Positions 1 to 10,344 of a DNA stretch of 64,000 bases are shown here, piece by piece (the first letter of the stretch is position 1; the number at the start of each line of letters is the position of its first letter). Source of the stretch: Acidianus infernus (GTDB lineage: Archaea > Thermoproteota > Thermoprotei_A > Sulfolobales > Sulfolobaceae); assembly GCF_009729545.1 (NCBI RefSeq), contig NZ_WFIY01000004.1, positions 408,001 to 472,000 on the forward strand, given 5' to 3'. The notes beneath the pieces were generated by a model, which did not search any database, was not told the DNA's origin, and saw only the letters and a list, made by a program, of their open reading frames with translations. A program made the translations under genes and the position numbers.

Positions 1-2
1 CT

Positions 3-638
3 GACGTAGAGGAATTGATAAAGTTAGACTTTGGAAAAGCTAAGATAGTTTTAGCCGTTCCTCAAAGCTGGGACGTTGAGAATGTTGAGGATTTAAGGAG
101 AAAAAGAAATGGCATAAGAATTGCTACCAAATACTATAATATAGCTAAAGAATATCTAAATAAAGTCGACATAGATGCAAAAATAGTAAAAATAAGTGGT
201 GCAGCTGAAGTTATGCCTTCATTGGGTGCGGCAGACGCAATAATTGATGTAGTTAGCACTGGGACTACGTTAAAATTACATGGGTTAAAGCCTATCGATG
301 AGATTCTCCAAACTTACGCTGTAGTTATTGGTAATAGATATTGGATGAAATCGGAGGAAGCAGAGAGAGTAAATCTAGTATTAACTATGATGAAAGGTGT
401 AATTTCAGCTAGAGGTAGAAAGATGATATTCATGAACGTAGACGACAGTAAATTAGAAGATGTTATTTCGTCTTTACCTGCAATGCTATCGCCTGCTATA
501 TCTAGGCTAAGCAAAACTAATGCTTGGGAAGTAATAACAGTTGCAGAGGAGAGTCAATTACCAGAAGTTATAGCTAAAGCTAAGGCTGCAGGGGCTAGGG
601 ATATTGTAGTTGTAAATATAGAGAAGGTTGTTAAGTAA
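3..638 (+). CDS. hisG: ATP phosphoribosyltransferase HisG, 3' part
   Basis: First step of histidine synthesis: condensation of ATP with PRPP. The frame is open to the left edge, so the N-terminal part lies outside the window; a TTG at 15 is internal to the protein (it follows in-frame DVEE). The visible part includes the periplasmic-binding-like second half of the catalytic region (LAVP near the left edge, then GAADAIIDVVSTGTTL) and ends with a PII-like C-terminal domain (about residues 130-207 of the visible part), typical of the long HisG form that is feedback-inhibited by histidine. The stop overlaps the hisA start by one base. Confidence 0.93.
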   Translation, partial: DVEELIKLDFGKAKIVLAVPQSWDVENVEDLRRKRNGIRIATKYYNIAKEYLNKVDIDAKIVKISGAAEVMPSLGAADAIIDVVSTGTTLKLHGLKPIDEILQTYAVVIGNRYWMKSEEAERVNLVLTMMKGVISARGRKMIFMNVDDSKLEDVISSLPAMLSPAISRLSKTNAWEVITVAEESQLPEVIAKAKAAGARDIVVVNIEKVVK

Positions 639-1327
639 TGTATGTAATACCCAGCATAGATATAAGTCAAGGAAAAGCTGTAAAAAGAGTAAGAGGAGTT
701 AAAGGAACCGGAATCATAATAGGAGACCCAATAAAAGTTGCTGAGGAAATTTACTCTTTAGGTTATGATGCAGTCCATATTGTTGATCTTGACGCCGCAG
801 AAAACTCAGGGAACAACGAGGATAAAATAGCTAGTATTGCAAGAATAGGTTTTAAAAGAATTGAAGTAGGTGGAGGTATAAGAAGTATTGAAAAGGCAAA
901 CAGAATATTATCACTAGGCATTACTGAAATTGTTGTTTCATCAATACTTTTCACGAATAAGGAAGAATTTGATAAAATGAGTGAATTACTAGGAGATAGA
1001 CTATTTTTCTCAATAGACTATTGCGGAGGAAAAACCCTAATTAAAGGATGGAGAGAAGAGGCAAAAAGCGTAGACGAAACAATTTCTTTACTGAAAAATT
1101 ATGATATTAAAGGAGTAATTTTTACTTATGTATGCAATGAAGGAACGAAGAAAGGAATTGACGAGAATATTTCAATATACTCTAGTAGAGTGAATAAACT
1201 TAAGGGATATGCGGGGGGTGTAAATAACATTAATGATCTTCTCAAGCTAAAGGAGAGTAAGATTGATTTTACAATAGTAGGAATGTCTTTTTACTCAGGA
1301 AATTTAAAGGGTGTGAAGTATGTCTAG
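638..1327 (+). CDS. hisA: HisA, ProFAR isomerase
   Basis: Isomerises the aminoaldose ProFAR to the aminoketose PRFAR, step 4 of histidine synthesis. It is a 229-residue half-barrel-repeat TIM barrel. N-terminal IPSIDI carries the catalytic Asp, and phosphate-binding loops show as VGGGIRS (about 77-83) and GYAGGVNN (about 191-198). It shares the fold with HisF three genes on. The start ATG overlaps the hisG stop, and its end overlaps hisB by 8 bp, so translation is probably coupled. It is slightly shorter than bacterial HisA (about 245 residues). Confidence 0.95.
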   Translation: MYVIPSIDISQGKAVKRVRGVKGTGIIIGDPIKVAEEIYSLGYDAVHIVDLDAAENSGNNEDKIASIARIGFKRIEVGGGIRSIEKANRILSLGITEIVVSSILFTNKEEFDKMSELLGDRLFFSIDYCGGKTLIKGWREEAKSVDETISLLKNYDIKGVIFTYVCNEGTKKGIDENISIYSSRVNKLKGYAGGVNNINDLLKLKESKIDFTIVGMSFYSGNLKGVKYV

Positions 1328-1901
1328 ATATGCCACAGTAAAGAGGGATACTAAAGAGACAGAAATAGAAGTTTACCTAGATATTGATACTCCAGGGAAC
1401 GTAGAAGTTTCTACTCCCATACCTTTCTTTAATCATATGTTAAATTCAATGCTATTTCACATGAATTCTTCAGCGAAGATTTTTGCTAAAGATAAACAAA
1501 ATTACGATGACCATCACATAGTTGAGGATACTGCAATAGTTTTAGGGGAAGCATTTAAGGAAGCTTTAGGTGATAAGAGAGGCATAAGGAGGTTCTTTAG
1601 CATATTTACTCCGATGGATGAAGCTCTAGTTTTGGTAGCAGTAGATATTTCTGGCAGGGGTATGGGAATAATAGATCTAGACCTTAAGAGAGAAGAAATA
1701 GGTGGCTTATCTATGGAGAACGTACCTCACTTTTTTAGGACATTTGCATATAATGCAGGAATAACGCTACATATAAGGAAATTTAGTGGGGAGAACGAAC
1801 ATCATATAGTAGAGGCTGCATTTAAAGGTTTAGGAATTTCGTTGTATGAAGCTTCTAGAATAGTTAATAATAGATTACCTACGACTAAGGGATTATTATG
1901 A
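1320..1901 (+). CDS. hisB: Imidazoleglycerol-phosphate dehydratase HisB
   Basis: Dehydrates imidazole-glycerol phosphate to imidazole-acetol phosphate, a manganese-dependent step. The 193-residue protein is the monofunctional dehydratase without a histidinol-phosphatase domain. The two duplicated metal-binding motifs are clear: DDHHIVED (about residues 63-70) and ENEHHIVEAAFKG (about 158-170). N-terminal FFNHMLNSM is also family-typical. No histidinol-phosphate phosphatase occurs in the window, so that step must be encoded elsewhere. Confidence 0.96.
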   Translation: MSRYATVKRDTKETEIEVYLDIDTPGNVEVSTPIPFFNHMLNSMLFHMNSSAKIFAKDKQNYDDHHIVEDTAIVLGEAFKEALGDKRGIRRFFSIFTPMDEALVLVAVDISGRGMGIIDLDLKREEIGGLSMENVPHFFRTFAYNAGITLHIRKFSGENEHHIVEAAFKGLGISLYEASRIVNNRLPTTKGLL

Positions 1902-2653
1902 CTACAAAGAGAATTATTGCATGCTTAGATGTAAAAAACGGAAGAGTAGTAAAAGGAGTTAATTTCCTTAATCTTAAGGACAAGGGAGATCCGGTAGAAT
2001 TAGCAGCTAAATATGAGGAAGAAGGTGCAGATGAAATAGTTTTCTTAGACATTTCTGCAACAATTGAAGGAAGGAGAACTTTACTTGATGTGGTAAGAAA
2101 TACTGCTAGCGTTTTGTCAATACCTTTAACAGTAGGAGGAGGAATAAGAAGCTTAGAAGACGTTTCAAGAATACTGTCTTCTGGTGCAGACAAGGTTAGT
2201 ATAAATACAGCCGCTGTAGAAAATAAGCAAATAATTACTCAAGCCTCTGAAGAATTTGGTGCACAAGCAGTAGTTGTAGCAATTGATGCTAAAATTGAAG
2301 GAAATTCTTGGATTGTTTACACAAAATCTGGAACTTTCAGGACGGGGTTAGAAGCAGTTAATTGGGCTAAAGAAGTAGAAAGTTTAGGTGCAGGAGAAAT
2401 ACTCTTGACCAGCATTGATAAAGATGGTACAAGGTCAGGATATGATATTAAATTAACTAGAGCTATAGCAGAAGCAGTGAATATTCCAGTAATAGCTAGC
2501 GGTGGAGCAGGCAAACCAGAGCATTTTTTTGAAGTTTTAACAGAAGGAAAAGCGGATGCTGCTTTAGCAGCAGGTGTTTTTCATGACGGAATTATTAGAA
2601 TCAAGGATTTAAAGTATTATTTAAAAACCAAGGGAGTTGATGTGAGGATATGA
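1898..2653 (+). CDS. hisF: Imidazole glycerol phosphate synthase cyclase subunit HisF
   Basis: Uses ammonia from HisH to turn PRFAR into imidazole-glycerol phosphate and AICAR. A 251-residue TIM barrel with catalytic Asp in IACLDVKNGRVVKG (about residues 8-21) and the second Asp in TSIDKDGTRSGYD (about 175-187). Phosphate loops are VGGGIRS and ASGGAGKPEH. It overlaps hisB and hisD by 4 bp at each end. AICAR released here feeds the late purine pathway, whose early genes lie 20 kb away in the same window. Confidence 0.97.
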   Translation: MTTKRIIACLDVKNGRVVKGVNFLNLKDKGDPVELAAKYEEEGADEIVFLDISATIEGRRTLLDVVRNTASVLSIPLTVGGGIRSLEDVSRILSSGADKVSINTAAVENKQIITQASEEFGAQAVVVAIDAKIEGNSWIVYTKSGTFRTGLEAVNWAKEVESLGAGEILLTSIDKDGTRSGYDIKLTRAIAEAVNIPVIASGGAGKPEHFFEVLTEGKADAALAAGVFHDGIIRIKDLKYYLKTKGVDVRI

Positions 2654-3840
2654 TAATAAAAGGTCTTCCTAAAAGTAGGCCTATAAGTTTTGATCAAGTT
2701 CTGGACAAGGTAAGCGAGATTGTAGAGAAAGTAAAAAAAGAAGGAGACAAAGCCTTGATTGAATTTACTGAAAAATTCGACGGAGTAAAGCTTGATAATA
2801 TAAAAGTTACAAGGGAAGAGATTCACGCCTCGGCTTCGTTACTCTCTGAAGACATTAAGAAAGCAATAGATGTAGTCTCAGAACAAATAAAGGAATTTCA
2901 CACTTCAATAAAGCCTCCTCAAATAGGCGGTGGAAAAAGTGGAGTTGACTTTGGGATAATTTGGACTCCGTTAGAAAGGGTAGGAATTTATGTGCCGGGC
3001 GGGAAAAAGCTTTATCCATCAACGCTACTAATGGCAGGAATACCTGCAATAGTTGCTGGAGTTGAAGAACTTTATGTTGCAACACCTACTAAAGGTAAAA
3101 TTGATCCTGCAATTGCATATATTGCAGAAAAACTTAATGTAAAGGAAATATACAAAATTGGTGGAGCACAAGCTATTGCTGCATTGGCTTACGGAACGGA
3201 AAGCGTTAAGAAAGTAGATAAGATAGTCGGACCTGGAAACGTTTATGTTCAAGCAGCAAAATACATTGTAAGCAAGGATGTAGGAATAGATGGAATAGAA
3301 GGTCCTACAGAGTTAGTTATTGTTGCTGATGATTCAGCTGATTCTGAGCAAATTTACCTTGATTTACTTGCTCAAGGAGAGCATGGAAATTCCACATTGT
3401 TAGTCCTAATTTCTACTTCTGATAGAGTATTGAGAGAAGTAGAGGAAAAAGTTTCTAGTTCTGACCTAACTTTTTATTTAGTTAAAGCAAGAGATCTTGA
3501 AGAAGCAATAACTTATGCAAACTCTATAGCTCCAGAACACCTTTCTTTGCAAGTTTCTTCTCCACGAGAAGCCCTAAAAATGGTTAGAAATGCAGGTGCA
3601 GTGACTTTGGGTAGAACTCCTCCTGCAATTATCGACTATAGTGCTGGACCAGATCATATTTTACCGACTAATAGTTGGGCTAAATTCAAAGGAGGGCTAA
3701 CAGTATACGATTTCCTTAAGCCTATCTCTTTTGCTCAAGCTAATAATCCAGATAGAGAGTTAATCAATGCGGCAATTACTTTAGCAAGGTATGAAGGATT
3801 CGAAATTCACTCTAAAAGTATAGGTGAGAGATATGTCTGA
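2650..3840 (+). CDS. hisD: Histidinol dehydrogenase HisD
   Basis: Zinc and NAD-dependent enzyme that oxidises L-histidinol to histidine in the last two steps. Its 396 residues are a little shorter than bacterial HisD (about 430). Visible signatures are VGIYVPGGKKLYPST (about 114-128), KIVGPGNVYVQAAK (about 195-208), GPTELVIVAD (about 219-228), the QGEHG segment and IAPEHL. The ATG overlaps the hisF stop by 4 bp, in line with one polycistronic his message. Confidence 0.97.
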   Translation: MIIKGLPKSRPISFDQVLDKVSEIVEKVKKEGDKALIEFTEKFDGVKLDNIKVTREEIHASASLLSEDIKKAIDVVSEQIKEFHTSIKPPQIGGGKSGVDFGIIWTPLERVGIYVPGGKKLYPSTLLMAGIPAIVAGVEELYVATPTKGKIDPAIAYIAEKLNVKEIYKIGGAQAIAALAYGTESVKKVDKIVGPGNVYVQAAKYIVSKDVGIDGIEGPTELVIVADDSADSEQIYLDLLAQGEHGNSTLLVLISTSDRVLREVEEKVSSSDLTFYLVKARDLEEAITYANSIAPEHLSLQVSSPREALKMVRNAGAVTLGRTPPAIIDYSAGPDHILPTNSWAKFKGGLTVYDFLKPISFAQANNPDRELINAAITLARYEGFEIHSKSIGERYV

Positions 3841-4114
3841 AGTTTTAGATAAATTATATGAAATAATACTTCAGAGGTTAGAGAAAATGCCGGAAAATAG
3901 TTATACTGCTGAACTTGCTAAAAAAGGAAAAGGATATATAGCAAGAAAGGTTGGAGAAGAGGCGGTAGAAACAATTGTTGCTTCACTATATGAGGGAAGA
4001 GATAGGTTCATCTCTGAAGCAGCGGATTTAATGTATCATCTCTGGGTTCTTATGGCTGTTGAAGGAGTTAAACCAGAAGAATTATATTCTGAATTAAGGA
4101 GGAGGATGAAATGA
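3833..4114 (+). CDS. hisE: Phosphoribosyl-ATP pyrophosphatase HisE
   Basis: Hydrolyses phosphoribosyl-ATP to phosphoribosyl-AMP, step 2. It is a small all-alpha protein of the MazG/HisE type, 93 residues from the ATG at 3833; a GTG three codons upstream (3824) is a less likely start. Helical metal-binding residues appear in RKVGEEAVETIVAS and the EAADLMYHLWVL segment (E/D pairs). It overlaps hisD by 8 bp and hisH by 4 bp. HisE and HisI are separate genes here, not the fused HisIE of many bacteria. Confidence 0.94.
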   Translation: MSEVLDKLYEIILQRLEKMPENSYTAELAKKGKGYIARKVGEEAVETIVASLYEGRDRFISEAADLMYHLWVLMAVEGVKPEELYSELRRRMK

Positions 4115-4698
4115 AGGCTCTAGTTGTTAATTATGGGGTAGGTAATCTATTTAGTATCTCTTCAGGATTAGAGAGAGCTGGATTCGAAGTTGAAATAAGT
4201 AAGGAAATTAAGGATGCAGATCTAATAGTATTTCCTGGAGTTGGGGCATTTTCTGCAGTATCAAAGTTCATTCAGATTAACTTGGATAAAATAAATGATC
4301 TTAGGAAATCTGGAGTTCATTTTCTTGGAGTTTGCTTAGGTCTTCAAATAATGTTTGAAAAAGGAACTGAAGGTGGTAAAAGTAAAGGTTTAGGATGGTT
4401 TAGAGGCACTGTAGATAAGATTCATGCTAATGTAAAACTTCCGCATATAGGCTGGGATAAAATTTACGTATCTGGGGATTGTGAGCTAACTGAAGGACTT
4501 GACGGAAAATATGCATATTACGTTCATAGTTATGTTGCTTATACTAATGATCATGTGGTAATGAAGTCCAGCTACGGAATAGAGTATCCTGCAATGGTTT
4601 GTAAGGAAAATGTTGTAGGTACACAGTTTCATCCAGAAAAGAGCAGTGAAACTGGGAGAGTATTTTTTGAGAACTTAAAGAGGTGGATGTCACGCTAA
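4111..4698 (+). CDS. hisH: Imidazole glycerol phosphate synthase amidotransferase subunit HisH
   Basis: Glutaminase subunit that delivers ammonia to HisF. The 195-residue class I amidotransferase has NYGVGNLFS at the N-terminus, the nucleophile Cys in GVCLGLQIMFE (about residues 73-83) and the His-Glu pair in TQFHPEKSSETG (about 171-182). The start overlaps hisE by 4 bp and the end overlaps hisI by 16 bp. Confidence 0.96.
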   Translation: MKALVVNYGVGNLFSISSGLERAGFEVEISKEIKDADLIVFPGVGAFSAVSKFIQINLDKINDLRKSGVHFLGVCLGLQIMFEKGTEGGKSKGLGWFRGTVDKIHANVKLPHIGWDKIYVSGDCELTEGLDGKYAYYVHSYVAYTNDHVVMKSSYGIEYPAMVCKENVVGTQFHPEKSSETGRVFFENLKRWMSR

Positions 4699-5060
4699 AA
4701 CTTTCAGAAGATGAGGCTAAAAAGATAATTGAGAAACTTAATTTTAGACATGAATATGATACAATAATTGCAATTCTTCAACATTATAAGACTAAAGACG
4801 TCCTTATGGTAGGTAATATGAATAAAGAAGCAGTTTTTAAAACTTTAACAACAGGAATGGCACACTTTTGGTCTTTAAGCAGGAAAAGACTTTGGTTAAA
4901 AGGAGAAACCAGCAAGCACTTTCAATTAATCGAAGATTTTTACGTTGATTGTGACGAGGACGCAATAGTATTTCTTGTAAATCCATTAGGTCCAACTTGC
5001 CATACTGGAAATTATACGTGTTTTTATAGAAATTATAGAAGTTTTATAGCTAAGTATTAA
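4683..5060 (+). CDS. hisI: Phosphoribosyl-AMP cyclohydrolase HisI
   Basis: Opens the adenine ring of phosphoribosyl-AMP, step 3, using zinc. The 125-residue protein starts at GTG and lies inside the hisH end. Family motifs are LMVGNMNKEAVFKTLTTG (about 41-58), SRKRLWLKGETSKHFQ (about 66-81), VDCDEDAIVFLV and GPTCHTGNYTCFY, whose cysteines and acidic residues bind metal. It is the last his gene; the next gene starts 33 bp downstream. Confidence 0.95.
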   Translation: MDVTLKLSEDEAKKIIEKLNFRHEYDTIIAILQHYKTKDVLMVGNMNKEAVFKTLTTGMAHFWSLSRKRLWLKGETSKHFQLIEDFYVDCDEDAIVFLVNPLGPTCHTGNYTCFYRNYRSFIAKY

Positions 5061-5092
5061 ATTCTCTGTCTACTAAGGTATATCTGGTAAAA

Positions 5093-5479
5093 ATGTCACA
5101 AATTAACAAGGAAGAATGGAAGCAAAAAATTATGGAAGCTTTAACGCAAGTTTTTGATCCGGAAATTCCAGTAGATATAGTAAACTTAGGCTTGATATAC
5201 GATTTGCAAATTTCTGATGAAGGAGATGTTTACATAAAGTTAGGCTTAACCGCTCCGGGTTGTCCAGTTGTTGATGATCTAGTATATACTGTAGAACAAG
5301 TAATAAAGGAGACTGTTCCAGCTAAGAAAGTTGACGTTGACATAGACTTAGAGACTCCGTGGAGTCCATTAAGAATGACGCCTGAAGGTAGAGAAAAATT
5401 CAAGAAATTATATGGTTATGATATAGTGGAAATGTGGGTACAAACGTACGGCTTGCCGACTCAAGAACAGAAGTCATAA
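5093..5479 (+). CDS. MIP18/DUF59 family Fe-S assembly factor (SufT/PaaD-like)
   Basis: A 128-residue protein whose first 100 residues are the MIP18 (DUF59) domain: FDPEIPVDIVNLGLIYDL (about 20-37), then LTAPGCPVVDDL with the single conserved Cys. Bacterial and eukaryotic relatives (SufT, PaaD, Cia2) help insert Fe-S clusters into target proteins. The archaeal role is inferred from family only. It is unlinked to other Suf genes and sits between the his operon and serS, reading the same way. Confidence 0.85.
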   Translation: MSQINKEEWKQKIMEALTQVFDPEIPVDIVNLGLIYDLQISDEGDVYIKLGLTAPGCPVVDDLVYTVEQVIKETVPAKKVDVDIDLETPWSPLRMTPEGREKFKKLYGYDIVEMWVQTYGLPTQEQKS

Positions 5480-5503
5480 AATCTCCAAATTTTGTTTTCT
5501 ATT

Positions 5504-6871
5504 ATGTCTTGGAGTTTACTTGAGCTCATTAGAAATAATCCAGATGAGCTAATAGATTCTCTAAAGAAAAGGAACATGGACGCTTCTTTAGCGTTAAAAG
5601 CTGTAGAATTGGATAAAAAATGGAGGAGCATTTTACAAGAAGTCGAGAAACTTAGGCATCAGCATAATGAGATTAATTCTCAGATACCTAAGTTAAAGCC
5701 GGAAGAAAGGAAGGCTAAAATAGAAGAGGCAAAAAAACTTTTACAAGTACTTGAGGCTAAGGAAAAAGAGCTAAAAGAAATTGAGGAGCAAAGGGATGAG
5801 ATTTTAAGATCTTTGCCTAATATAATAAGTCCAGATGTTCCAGTAGGTCCAGACGATACTTATAATGTTCCTATAAAGTTCTGGGGTAAATTCAAAGTTT
5901 ATGAGAAGGATTTAGAGGAGTTTAAGAAGCAACTCAATGGTGCTCAAGTGGAATATGAGATTATAAATTGGAAGCCTGTAGGACATGCAGATATGTTAGA
6001 GAACGTATTAAAGTTAGGCAATACTGAGAAAGCATCTCAAGTAGCGGGCTCCAGATTTTATTATTTATTTGACGATTTAGTTTGGTTAGATTTTGCACTT
6101 TTACTTTACGCAATAGATACAATGACATCTAAAGGCTATAGGCTAGTTTTACCACCTTATATGCTTAGAGGAGAAGTAATTCATGCAGTAATTGATTTGG
6201 ATACATTTAAAGATGCAATATATAAAATAGAGAACGACGACTTGTACTTAATAGCTACCGCAGAGCATCCGTTAGCCGCATTATATTATAAGGAAGACAT
6301 TGAGAAGGAAGAATTGCCAATAAAACTTGTTGGAATAAGTCCAGCTTTCAGGAGAGAGGCAGGTGCGGCTAATAAAGATCTTAAAGGTATATTTAGGGTT
6401 CATCAATTCCATAAAGTCGAGCAGTTCATTTTCTCTTTACCGGAAGACAGTTGGAAATACCATCAAGAACTATTAAGCAATGCAGAAGAAATATTTCAAG
6501 GATTAGGTATTCCTTATAGAATCGTTAACATAGCTTCGGGAGATTTAGGTGCTTGTGCAGCAAAGAAATACGACTTAGAAGCCTGGATGCCTGCTCAAGC
6601 AAAATTTAGGGAAATGGTAAGTTGTAGCAATTGTACCGATTGGCAGGCCTTTAGGATGAAAATCAGATATGTCGATAGGAAGAATAATAAGAAAGGATAC
6701 GTTCACACTCTCAATAGTACCGCAGTGGCAAGTACTAGGACAATTACAGCAATTCTTGAGAATTTCCAGAACGAAGATGGAACTGTAGAAATACCTAAAG
6801 TGCTAAGAAAATATCTGGAACCTTTTAAGGCAGCACCAAAGGATTACATTTATCCAAGGAAGAAAAAGTGA
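5504..6871 (+). CDS. serS: Seryl-tRNA synthetase SerS
   Basis: Charges tRNA-Ser. I chose the ATG at 5504 (MSWSLLELIRNNP), which matches the N-terminus I recall for Sulfolobus SerRS; an in-frame TTG at 5492 would add four residues. The N-terminal coiled-coil arm spans about residues 25-105 and is rich in K and E. Class II catalytic motifs follow: motif 2 in GISPAFRREAGAANKDLKGIFRVHQF and motif 3 near the C-terminus (NSTAVASTRTITAILEN). It has the ordinary bacterial/archaeal architecture, not the rare methanogen type. Its end faces the convergent radical SAM gene 9 bp away. Confidence 0.97.
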   Translation: MSWSLLELIRNNPDELIDSLKKRNMDASLALKAVELDKKWRSILQEVEKLRHQHNEINSQIPKLKPEERKAKIEEAKKLLQVLEAKEKELKEIEEQRDEILRSLPNIISPDVPVGPDDTYNVPIKFWGKFKVYEKDLEEFKKQLNGAQVEYEIINWKPVGHADMLENVLKLGNTEKASQVAGSRFYYLFDDLVWLDFALLLYAIDTMTSKGYRLVLPPYMLRGEVIHAVIDLDTFKDAIYKIENDDLYLIATAEHPLAALYYKEDIEKEELPIKLVGISPAFRREAGAANKDLKGIFRVHQFHKVEQFIFSLPEDSWKYHQELLSNAEEIFQGLGIPYRIVNIASGDLGACAAKKYDLEAWMPAQAKFREMVSCSNCTDWQAFRMKIRYVDRKNNKKGYVHTLNSTAVASTRTITAILENFQNEDGTVEIPKVLRKYLEPFKAAPKDYIYPRKKK

Positions 6872-6880
6872 AAGTTCTTT

Positions 6881-8392
<1,512 letters not shown>

Positions 8393-8400
8393 TTAGTCAC

Positions 8401-8745
8401 CTATTGCTGTTGTTGTTCTTCCTTCTTTTTAGCTTCTCCTTCTTGTTTTTTCTCTTCTTTAGTTTCTACTTTTTGCTGCTCTTTCTTTTCAACTACTTTA
8501 GGAACTTTTACATAGATGCCTAATTTATTTAAATATTTCGCTACTTCTACTGGAAGTTCTTCTTCTTTTATTTTTTTAGCCTTATCTACGTCGGGAGTCC
8601 ATTCTTTTTCTTCATTTATACTATATTTTCTATTTTGATAAATGGAATAAATTTTTTCTCCTTTTTCAGTTTTTAGTTCTTCTATAATAATTTGCATATT
8701 TTTTAAATCAAGGAGATATAGGTTAGGAACTTCAGAGATTTTCAT
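8401..8745 (-). CDS. Conserved-looking charged protein with Lys/Glu/Gln tail
   Basis: I do not recognise this 114-residue protein. About residues 1-85 look folded (mixed hydrophobic pattern, LNKLGIYVKVPK), while the last 30 residues are a low-complexity K/E/Q tail ending in four glutamines, probably disordered. No membrane segment or cysteine is present. It lies 8 bp upstream of the radical SAM gene on the same strand and may share its message; a functional link is only suggested by that spacing. Confidence 0.6.
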   Translation of the reverse strand: MKISEVPNLYLLDLKNMQIIIEELKTEKGEKIYSIYQNRKYSINEEKEWTPDVDKAKKIKEEELPVEVAKYLNKLGIYVKVPKVVEKKEQQKVETKEEKKQEGEAKKKEEQQQQ

Positions 8746-8837
8746 ACTTTATAAAATGTAGGGGATTTAATTAAAATGTTTACGGTGTTAAAGATGTTAC
8801 TAATGAAATACCAAAAATAAATATGAAATTAATTCAG

Positions 8838-9140
8838 TTAGTCCTCATCGTTTTCTTCAGAGCCCTCAAATTCATCCCTCAATAGTTCTAATCCTATTTC
8901 TTTGTAATACTCTTCCCTTTCTTGTTCCCATTCTTCTTCGTCTCTCTTCCTGCCTTCTTTTTCGCTAACTATTGATGTAGTAAGTACTTTGTTATTCTTT
9001 GCGGTCTCTTTAATTTCGTAAGCTTTTTTATCCTTTGTACTCATTTCTTTTTCGTAGCCACACTTTTTGCACTTTAGCACTTCTTTGCCGTCCTTCTTTA
9101 CGGGTACCATTACTCCTCCACATTTAGGACAGAACTGCAT
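8838..9140 (-). CDS. Single zinc-ribbon protein, RpoM/TFS N-terminal type
   Basis: From the ATG at 9140 this encodes 100 residues: MQFCPKCGG, then CKKCGYEKE about 18 residues later, giving one C4 zinc ribbon like the N-terminal ribbon of archaeal TFS and Rpb9. The second ribbon with the catalytic DE pair is absent, so it is not a complete transcript-cleavage factor. The C-terminal half is very acidic (EEEWEQEREEYY, EGSEENDED). I rejected the longer reading from 9197 because it adds a hydrophobic stretch ahead of the ribbon and runs through the probable TATA region (about 9160-9172). Confidence 0.7.
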   Translation of the reverse strand: MQFCPKCGGVMVPVKKDGKEVLKCKKCGYEKEMSTKDKKAYEIKETAKNNKVLTTSIVSEKEGRKRDEEEWEQEREEYYKEIGLELLRDEFEGSEENDED

Positions 9141-9207
9141 ATTTAAGACACCATATAGATATATGAGGACGTCATATAGTATATAAGGCTTTTGCACATG
9201 AAAAAGT

Positions 9208-9687
9208 CTAAATTTTTACTCTAGGATCTTCTTTAACAACATTCAAAACTATACTTGTATAAGTTCTTTCCACTTTAGGATTTTTGAGTAACTGTTTTAA
9301 AAACGCATCAAGGTCTTCTACACTCCTAAATTTAGCTATTAATACTACGTCATATTCTCCTACAACATCATAAACTGCCACTACGTTATCTGCATTTGCT
9401 ACTTCTCTCTCAAATTCAACAAGGTGTTTTCCGTCAACTTTTGCCATGATTACTGCAGATAGTGTGTAGCCTAGTTTTGAATAATCAATGAGTGCAGTGA
9501 AACCTTTTATTATACCTTCTTGTACTAATCTGGTTAATCTATTATGCAAAGTTGCAGGCGATACGTTCATCTCTTCTGAAAGTCTTCTCAAGCTACTTCT
9601 TGCATCTCTTAATAACTCTATTAATAACCTTCTATCAATTGTATCCATATCCACTTTCTTTTTTACACTATCAGACATACACTTCAT
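9208..9687 (-). CDS. Lrp/AsnC family transcription regulator
   Basis: A 159-residue regulator with an N-terminal helix-turn-helix (about residues 15-65; DRRLLIELLRDARSSLRRLSEEMNVSPATLHNRL is the core, quoted only to locate it) and a C-terminal RAM/ACT-like effector domain containing the GEYDVVL signature. Sulfolobales carry several such proteins (Lrp, LysM, LrpB and others), and I cannot tell which this is. A TATA-like stretch on the minus strand near 9705-9715 fits a leaderless start at 9687; a second Met lies three codons in. Confidence 0.88.
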   Translation of the reverse strand: MKCMSDSVKKKVDMDTIDRRLLIELLRDARSSLRRLSEEMNVSPATLHNRLTRLVQEGIIKGFTALIDYSKLGYTLSAVIMAKVDGKHLVEFEREVANADNVVAVYDVVGEYDVVLIAKFRSVEDLDAFLKQLLKNPKVERTYTSIVLNVVKEDPRVKI

Positions 9688-9736
9688 AAAGCAATCGTAA
9701 CTCGGATTAAAAAATTTTCATTTTGAATAGGAATCT

Positions 9737-10342
9737 TCACACCAAGTTAATCTGAGATATGCCTTGTAAAATTAGCTGAACTCCAAAGGCTGCAATAATA
9801 ATTGCGGTAAATCTTCCTGCAGCTACTGTACCGGTTCTTCCAAGAATCTTTACGAGTAAAGGGCCAAGTCTTAATACTAAGTAAGTTATACCTGATGCTA
9901 TTAAACTTCCTATTAAGAGGTAATATACTGGAAAAGAAACTGATAGGGTAACGAGTGCTGCCATTGTTCCTGGTCCTACTATTAATGGTGTAGCAATTGG
10001 AGTTACTGCAGCTTCTACTATACTTCTGCCTAAGAATTTTAATTGCTGAAAGCCACCCATAGTATCGATACCTAAGTAAACTAAAATTATTCCGCCACCT
10101 ATTTCTAGAGAAGCTGGAGTTAAACCTAAGAAATCTAAAAAAGCTTTTCCTATTAGTGAAAAAAATACTAGAAGTATGATAACGGCCAGCTCTACTTTAT
10201 TTATTAAGTAATTCCAGCTAACCTTTGTATCGGAGCTCTGTGAATACTCTTCAAATATTGCTAAAAGATATGGAATAATTGAAAAAGGATCCATTATTGC
10301 AAAAAGTTTTATTGCAATTATTACTGTTTGATATAGTTCCAT
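9737..10342 (-). CDS. MarC family integral membrane protein
   Basis: A 201-residue protein with about six membrane segments. Family signatures are the N-terminal AIMDPFSIIPYLLAI (the MDP motif of MarC/UPF0056) and TPLIVGPGTMAALVTL in the middle. The physiological function of the family is unresolved despite its historical link to drug resistance. It begins 2 bp after the preceding gene and is the last in the leftward pyr transcription unit. Confidence 0.88.
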   Translation of the reverse strand: MELYQTVIIAIKLFAIMDPFSIIPYLLAIFEEYSQSSDTKVSWNYLINKVELAVIILLVFFSLIGKAFLDFLGLTPASLEIGGGIILVYLGIDTMGGFQQLKFLGRSIVEAAVTPIATPLIVGPGTMAALVTLSVSFPVYYLLIGSLIASGITYLVLRLGPLLVKILGRTGTVAAGRFTAIIIAAFGVQLILQGISQINLV

Positions 10343-10344
10343 AA

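Noticed and set aside
314..514. Minus-strand open frame inside hisG
   Set aside because: Antisense shadow of a conserved coding region, with no recognisable protein. The same reasoning removed all other frames fully opposite to conserved genes.
9141..9197. 19-residue extension of the zinc-ribbon protein
   Set aside because: The ribbon begins MQFCPKCGG as in TFS-type proteins, and the extension covers the predicted promoter.
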